Source of the DNA: Branchiostoma belcheri | Lineage: Eukaryota > Chordata > Leptocardii > Amphioxiformes > Branchiostomatidae | DNA: 64,000 nucleotides | Direction of reading: 5' to 3' | NCBI RefSeq assembly: GCF_001625305.1 | Contig: NW_017802379.1 | Location: 9,091,823 to 9,155,822, forward strand | In this document: positions 39,901 through 48,500 of the stretch, piece after piece | Position numbering within the stretch: position 1 is the stretch's first letter | How the letters are laid out: each line of letters opens with the position of its first letter | Notes under the pieces: model-generated | Seen by the model: the letters and a program-made list of their open reading frames with translations, nothing else | Told to the model about the DNA's origin: nothing | Databases searched by the model: none | Program-made: the position numbers and the translations under genes

Positions 39901-42552
39901 GCGCCAGAGCACGGGGGTAATGGTTTCTTATCTGTCAGCTACGGTAAATACAGGCCGCCCCTGCAAACTCCAGACGGCTTCGTATCGTGGACGGAAAGTT
40001 GATAAACTCGCCCCTCTTTCTCGTGAGTCAGCGTGGGTGTGCCTCTAGCAATGTCTTTCTCTTCTTACAGTTACACTGAGAAGTAAAGTGACTCAACGCC
40101 ACAGTTCTATCTTCTAATTTTGTCTGAGTTCTGTTCCTGAATTGGTTAAGGTCAGGCACGGTTTTGGATAGCAAGAACGTAGATTTGCCCTATAAGCACG
40201 GTTCTGAATAAGCGTTAACTATTCAGAACCGTGCCTGAGCTCGAGCATGGTTCTGGATAAAGCACGGCTCTGGATTCAACAGTTCTAACTTCTCATGCCT
40301 TGTGCTATTTTACAATAAAATCGTTCGACGTCCTACGACGAATATGACAGCGACAACCAACCAACGTTAACGTTGGCTTAATTAAGTTCGGGAGCAGTCT
40401 GCTGAGTAGATTTAGACCACGCCTAGCTTACTATACGAATCGTATCAAATTTGAATTAAAGTTGATTCAAATCTGACTCTCAAATACGCCTCGACCACTA
40501 ACGACCTACTCCCGAACACCAGCCAACCATTGCCGAACAACACCCGAATGTTTTTAACATTCGGCTGGTGCAGCAGAAGAGTAGCCAACCTCTCCGAACC
40601 AAAGCAGATCTTAAAAAAAGTCTCTCGTCGACCTACTCCCAACCATAGCCAGGGGAAGAAGGTGGTAGGCTAGTGTTCGGGAGGCCATATCTGTATATCT
40701 GTATCTGTATAGCCCGTATGACCGCCCTTCGGCGTAACACACCAGCTTCGCAGGCACCGATCGACGTGTTACACCTAACCCTTGAACATCTAACTCTAGA
40801 CATTGTTTAAAGCTATCTAATGACTCGGCTATGTGTGAGAGGTGCTTAAAGGACGAAACGTAAGGACTAACATTGACCACTGCCGTATCTCCAGGATGAA
40901 AGCCTATGTTTTGACTCATCGGATTAAAAGCAGAACACAAACTCGCCTGGGGATTTACGCCCTGGCTCAGTGTAGGGATAAGGCCACAGCAAGTAATTTT
41001 TATGAATGACATCAGCGCGCGCATTAATTTTTGCCTGATTTTGGAGAAAAAAAACAAGAAATTTTGTTGCCTTCTGACAGTTGTCACCATGCCAAAAATG
41101 GGCAAAGATGTCTGTTGCCATGCCGGAAGGTGGATGGCAGATAACTATGAAGAGAGGAGACAAGAAAAGGCTCTGATTTAATGTTTTGTTTCTTACTTTG
41201 ATGCAGTGATATTTGCCGCTTGTTTTTTTCGTCCGCTCGCATTAGATTTGGAGTCTGCGGAGGNNNNNNNNNNNNNNNNNNNNTTTGCTGTGGCCTAACC
41301 TATCTGGGGAATCTACTCTTCCTTCCGCTTCTCCAGCGCTTTCCATAAATATTGATAATTTTGACACATGTATAACTTATGACTGGACAGCTTTCCCACA
41401 CTTCGGGGAGACGTTATTTCTCGCTCGTAATCTAAACTGACATTCCTTTTTTCAAGCTCATATTTCCTGTTTCCCCCTTCGCGAATTTGTGAACACGGTA
41501 GCCTCCTGTGCAGACTTTCCAGCGTTGTGTATATTGAGGGAAGGCTGTAGCGAGAGGAGCTCTCAACCATATACGGTAGTCTCTAGCATCTACCAGACTT
41601 CATAAGCGGCTGGAAAGAGTAGGAATTGGCCCAAGAGACAGACCAGAGGAGTCAGTCCGCTAAAGGAGTACAGAATAGCCTCTCCCGAAGTGTACTCCGG
41701 CCATTGGCGGACCAACTTTTCTGGCAAGTTATATGTGTCTATTTGGCCAATTTCGACTCTTTCTGAAGCTGGTGTGTATGCCGAGGGACGGTTATACCTA
41801 GCCTCTACCAGGCTTCGGGAGGCGGCTGGAAAGAGTAGAAATCGGCCCGAGTGCGGCAAAATGTTCTCTCCCAGCAGACAAACTCCCCTGGCATGTTATC
41901 TCTCTACTAGTATTTGGCCGATTTCTACTCTTTCCAGCCGCCTCTCGAAGCCTGGTAGAGGCTAGGTTATACCGGCTATACAGATAAAGAAATAGATACA
42001 ATTTTCCATCCGCTTCTAAAGCCTGATAGAGGCTACTGTCCCCCCGAAAAGAAATGGCAGCGCTTGTAGAATTTGAAACAAAAACGCTACGCTACCCTCA
42101 GGAAAGTCTGCGCACCGAGGCTACCCACAATAGGTCCTCGCCGTTTGTAATACCGTTCTCGCTACACCGTGTCACAGACAGGTCAACAGTAAGCAGACGT
42201 CTCTATTCTTGGAAAGGGCCGGCAGAGGTCCGGGCTAGGGCAGACTCAAGAACATCCCACTGACAGACAAGCAGTTCGGTTCGCTAAAGGTTTATTTAGA
42301 TGTACATGAGTGTTTATGGGATAGGAATGTTTATTGTAGATTTATATATCAGGGAGGGTTGGGTACAAAGTAGAAATGATAAAGTATTTAGGTAAATGGT
42401 TTGGCCATTTTTTCACACACACACACAGACACACACACAGACGCGCACGCACACACATACAGAGATATGCACGCACACACACAGAGACACGCACACGCAG
42501 ACACACACACATAGAGAGAGAGAGAGAGAGAGAGACCCACACGCAAAACGCG

Positions 42553-42594
<42 letters not shown>

Positions 42595-45500
42595 AACATC
42601 CCAAAATCATGATCCGGCTGTCATTAACAGGAGTTATGAAAACCGTCTACAGTTCCAAGAAAAGCCGCCAGGGGTCCAAAATCTAACCTAACGACATGCC
42701 GAACTTCATGACAATACATCCATAGCTTCTTAGCCTGCTATTAAAACCGTACACATCCAGATATACAAACAAACACACACATACATACATACATACATAC
42801 ATACATACATACATACATACATACATACATACATACATACATACATACAAACATACGTACAAACGCTACCGAAAACATGACCTTCTAGTACCTCTCGGGG
42901 CTCTAAAAGCGAGCACCCTGGCGTGTTGTGGGGCAGTGCTATGGTTATGTTTGTTAGCGAGTGTTCCGATGCGACCACAGGTTTATATCATTTCTCACAC
43001 ACGTCCGTCTCTTTGCCACAAGGGGAAAACTTCCAGGGAAGACTGCCCGTAAATCTCCTACATTCCCACAATGTCAAAGTCGAGGAGGGAGGGGCCCAAT
43101 CTGGTGACCTGGGATTGGGAAGGTCATGTTTGTTTACGCATTAGGTTTGGGGCTTGTGATGACTAATGGCGTGGGCCGTGTGGTAGAGCCAGGAAAAAAA
43201 AGAAGTTTATTGCAAATCCATGCCCGAAGGCTAATTGCAAGTTACAAACATAAAAGAACTCTGAAACAGGGTGTAAAATAACTTCAAAATGTACATAATG
43301 AAATCTAATTGTCTAAAACTATGTCTGAAGGGTTTGGCGTTCTCTTTTGTAAACCTTGGAAGACGTAATGCCCCACCTTTTCTAAAATTTAAAAAGAAAT
43401 AAAGGTTTATTGGCTATTCGAAGTAGCTTCTGCTAGAGGTATCATTAAAGCAGGTACTGGAACATTGGAGGCTTCCAGAAAAAAAAGTAGTTGTCAAGGA
43501 AACAACAGAGAGTGTGTCAAGTTTTCCGGAGCAATTAGACGAAAATAACCCACAAGTAAAAAATCAGGAAAAATACAGATTGTGAAATCTTTCAAGTCTA
43601 AGGTCAACAAACATCTGTCCTCACTGACTGTACAGTAACCCAAAACATTTGAGTGGCTCTAGTGAGCCTTGTTTTGTGGTGAATCATGAAGTAAATAGAA
43701 AATGATACAGATACCAAGGACCTTGCTGAATGCTGATACATTGTACAAAGAAAAGATAAACCAAAGGCATCATCTGGGACCCAATAAACCTGAGATAACT
43801 GATCATATACCGAAAATCAAAGAGATCCGTCAAATCTACCATGACTTACAGCTGCGAACACACAAACAGGACCAAACACAGTACCTTCCCGTGGAAGGAT
43901 ATCTCCTTCCCTGGAGATAAATATATACAATTAGATACATATACCGATAGATAACAGCAGTGCAAGTGCCGGTGATATATATCACACATCAGTAAGTGTG
44001 GGTGCTTAGATACCATCGTGAATCGTCAGACGTAGAATAAGTAAATCATTGTTTGTTGTACCCAGTATTGCACTATGTCATCAGCTGATACGTGCAGAGA
44101 TAAACCTTGGCACAGGAAGTGGAAAGAAGATGCAGATCAACTGTCAAGATTATATATGTGGGCTAGAACAAGCCTTGTTCTGTGTTACACGTACGCGTGG
44201 ACAAGGTCGCATTGACAACATCGTCGGTTTTAGTTCGTTTCACATCGACATCTCAAAGATAGATTGAAATGTAGAAGCTATATATCACCGGTACCAGTTG
44301 TCAATCTGTGAGAAGATCTTTGGTGGCTGCAAGGCTAGTATCTGATTGGCAAGACGGTATCATTGGCAGGGCAGTATACTAGTATCCAATACGCCACCGA
44401 AGAAAAAAAAGACACCTTTTAAAAAATTAAAAGAATGCCTGACAAAAACGCCTAAAATCACGTCAAAAATAAGCTAAATCCTAAACATCTGCTTGGATAG
44501 TGCAGTTCTTTTTGAATACGCCTTTCTAGCCTCTACCAGGCTTCAGAAGTGGCTGGAAAGAGTAGAAATTGGTCGAATAGACAGATAACATATCAGGGGA
44601 GTTGGTCCGCAGTTCAGGAGTACTACTGCACTCCATTAGACCAATTTTCACTCTTTCCAGACGCTTCTGAATCCTGGTAGAGGCTATGGATAGGGATAGG
44701 TTGGCATCGCAACTAAGCAAACAGAGATATCAGAAAATGCCTAAACGCCACAAAATCCACAAATGGTTGTAAAAAGCACATCCCCATCCAGTACGTTTGT
44801 ACTTTGCAAATTTCCACACTTTCCAGCCTCTTTTGAAGCCTGGTAGAGGCTATACAAACTTTGCTCCGCCCGTGTGATAAGATGTTGTACATCTCAGACA
44901 CAAAGATAAGATTGACAGGAGGAGGTCAGCAGGGAGACCGTCCCCGTGCCCTGACTTCCGCCTGACAGCCCGCGCGTGGGTGGGGGGGGGATGACCTGTC
45001 GTATTACCGTCCCCTGTCAACGTCACCTCACCCTGAACGGGCCGACAGCTCCTCATTTCCTGCGGGGTGTTGTCACGGTGCACACGCTGCGGAGATTGGG
45101 AGATAAGATCGATCTGTGAGGGCTTTAGGTTGTCAACTGGACGTTTTTTTCCTGATACATCACCCTTTTCTTTTCATTCTTGTTCCTTGATTTTTGACAT
45201 TTGACAGCTATCTTGCCATTCTCTATCAACAGTTTCAGTGCACATGCTGAGGAGATTTCGATTTGAAGTTGAGATAAGATAGATTTGTAAGGGCTTTGGG
45301 TTGTCAACTGGACGTTTTCTTCCTAATATATCACCCTTTTCATTCTTGTTCCTTGATTTTGACATTTGACAGCTCTCTTGTCATTCTTTTAGTTTATCAA
45401 CAGTTTCAGTGTGTCTATTGTTGTTATAATGCTGTACATGCTGAGGAGATTTCGATTTGAAATTGAGATAAGATCGATCTGGGTTGTTAACGTTGACTGG

Positions 45501-48500
45501 ACGTTTTCTTCCTGATATATCACCCTTTTCCTTCTTGTTCCTTGATTTTTGACATTTGACAGCTTTCTTGTCATTCTTTATCAACAGTTTCAGTGTGTCT
45601 ATTGTTATACTGTACATGCTGAGGAGATTTCGATTTGAAGTTGAGATAAGATCGATCTGTTTGGGCTTTAGGTTGTCAACGTTTACTGGACGTTTTTGTT
45701 CCAGATATACTAGTATGGCCCCTCTCTTGTCACAGTTTCAGTGTGCCTGTTGATGTTATAATGTTGTAGATGCTGCAGAGAGAGATTTCAATGGGAAGTT
45801 AAGATAAGATCGATCTCATCAACGTTGACTGGACGTTTTTGTCAGTACTTGAAGTGTGACATTTGACTGTTCTTTTGTCATTTCCTCTATCCATTAACGG
45901 ACACGTGCTTGAGGTGGTGCCCATTGCCAAGTGCTTGGGAGTCACATTTCAAGCCAACCTGGGATGGGACAGTCAAGTCAGAGAAATGACACGTAAGGGG
46001 AACCAGCGCTTGTACTTGTTGTGCCGACTACGCCAGTTTGATCTACCGGTGGAGGATCTGCTAACGGTCTACAAGTCGTTTGTTCGCCCGGTGGTTGAGT
46101 ATGCCGCCCCGGTATGGCATGGGGGGTTAACACGTGACCAACGGAAAAGAATAGAGAACATACAGAGGCGAGCGGCAAAGATAATGCTGGGAAGAAACTA
46201 CCACGGGTATTCGTCAGCCTGCGAAGTGCTGCACTTACAAACACTTGATGACAGACGTTCTACTCTCTGTCTGAAGTTTGCTAAGAAACTGCTCAACTCA
46301 GAAGAGTACCGTGGTTGGCTGCCCGAACTCAGAGGTGACGTCAGCGGTAGGGTAACAAGACAAAGAAACCAACTAGACCGATTGCCAGTACACACAGAGC
46401 GGTACAGAAACAGTCCAATCCCATTCTTAACCAGTCTGCTAAATAACAGCATGTAGAAGAAGTTTTATTACTATAGATGATGTTTTTTATTACTATAGAT
46501 GATGTTTTTAACCGAATGACTAAGATCGTAACCTACGTATTGTAAATATTTTAAAATAATTTGCTGTTTTTAACTGTTTTGATACTTGCTTGTAATATTT
46601 AAGTCAATCGTATTTAAACACTTATGTAATGCGGCAGATCAATTCAGGGTCCTTCGGGGACCCTGCTTTTCTGTATCGTACGGTCAGAATGAAATAAACC
46701 ACTATTATTATTATTTCTTATAACAGTCTCAGTGTCAATGTTGGTGCTGTAATGTTGTAGATGTTGCGACGATTTCAACGATTTGTAAGGGATAGGTTAT
46801 CAACGTTGACTGGGTGGTTCTGTTCCTTGTGCCTAATAATTTTTAGTTTCGACATCTGATCATTCTCTTGTCATTCTTAAGGCACTCAAACTTGCGTCGG
46901 AAGTTAAAGTGGTTAAAGATTGCTTTTGCGTTTTCCAGATTGCATTATCAAACTTAAATTTTAGTTGCAACATGGACATTGTGTTGTGTTCAACCTTACA
47001 CAGCTTTAAATAAACATAAGCTTCCAAGAAATAGAAACCGTTTGGAAAGGATCCAAACGAAAACACATATTCTTACGAATATTTTTTGCTGCAGTCAAGT
47101 CAAGTTATGTACGACAACTGTAACAGGTATAATGTTAGACAAAACATTGTATAAGACTACCAGCTAATTACATCAAGCCAAGAGTACAATCTACACATAA
47201 TTTAAGTCATACACTAGAGAAGTAACATTTACAAAGTAAATGCATAATGTTTACCTTCGGACATGGTCTGCCCTGTTAATTCTTATGCAAACACATTCAC
47301 ATACATGTGCTACTAGTATTTACTGACAGGAGTAGAACAGACCATGAAATTGCAACATTATGTAACCCAACACCAGTCACCATGGTGACAGACGTCAACA
47401 AATCATGTCATTGTCCAGGTCAGAGGTTAGTGTTTGAAACAGAAGAGGAGGAAGAAACTGAGTAAAAACAATATGTTTTCCTTCGGTAAACATAAATATT
47501 GACAGAATGTGGTGGGTAAACATTCTTCCATATCTCATCCTCTCCAGATCACACAGTTGAAGATAGAACACAACCCGTTCGCGAAGGGCTTCCGAGGCGG
47601 GGACGATACAGAGTTCAGCCGGTCAGCGCGGAAAAGCATGTGAGTTTTCTAACATTCTGTTTGAATCTTGATTTTGTCTTGATAGAAAAATCTGTTTTCA
47701 TGAGAAACTTTTAACTGTTCTCCATTTGAAAATGATTACTCTCCAACATTTTGGACCTCAGCCTTCGTCGGCCTTTCTGACCAGATTGCTACATGTGTGA
47801 TCACGTGGTTTTGTTTACGCGTGACGTCAGCAATGGGTCAAAGGTTGCTGGGAAGTCGATAACGCCCCTCGTCACGGATGAGAGAAGTATGGTACTAATG
47901 TAAATGACCTCCTTCACTCCCCCACAAAGTAATTTGCTACGTAATCTGTTTTTGTTGTGATTTTATTGAAAGCAAGCAAATGACAAATTTATTGAGTATT
48001 CCCATTTGAACCGACAACTGTGTGTAGATATAAAAAAAAACTTCTATAGGACAGTATCACACAGACTAGAATCACCAAACTGACCTATAGATGACCTCTG
48101 GGCTTTGTTCAAGGACAATTCTAATAGAGTGTTATGAACATTTATGTCGATAAGGGTCATTTAAGATCCTCAATACCGAAACAGTCTAGAGTCAATTACA
48201 TTTATATAGTCCCGATCCTTGTTTAACATCCTTTTATCCATTTAAGTTTATGTTCTGACGAAATACAACATTCTGTCACTATTTAGGATTGTAGCAGAAC
48301 AGGCTAAGACAGTATTCTGGGTAGACAAAGGATTTGTTGTAATTCTTGAACTTTCGCGGAGAGTCGTGGTACTGTATCAGTCATTAATTCTCCGAATACC
48401 TTCCACCAAGTTCAATTGTTCATCCATTGTGCGATACCGTCATTGTCGAGTGCACATAGTACCCATATATCTGTCACTTCGTAATACGGTGGTTAGACTT

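Larger units (their letters stand above)
45075..46875. repeat. Tandem array of ~160-195 bp units, split by a LINE
   Basis: Units share GAGATAAGATCGATCTG, CAACTGGACGTTTT, TTTGACATTTGACAGC and CAACAGTTTCAGTGTG, seen near 45101, 45269, 45465, 45641, 45801 and again after 46715. The interruption is the LINE fragment. Confidence 0.88.

Noticed and set aside
42342..42686. Long His/Thr- or Cys/Val-repeat proteins
   Set aside because: Products of (CA)n and (TG)n dinucleotides in all frames.
45978..46452. Antisense frames of 84-88 codons
   Set aside because: Shadows of the LINE ORF2 fragment on the other strand.
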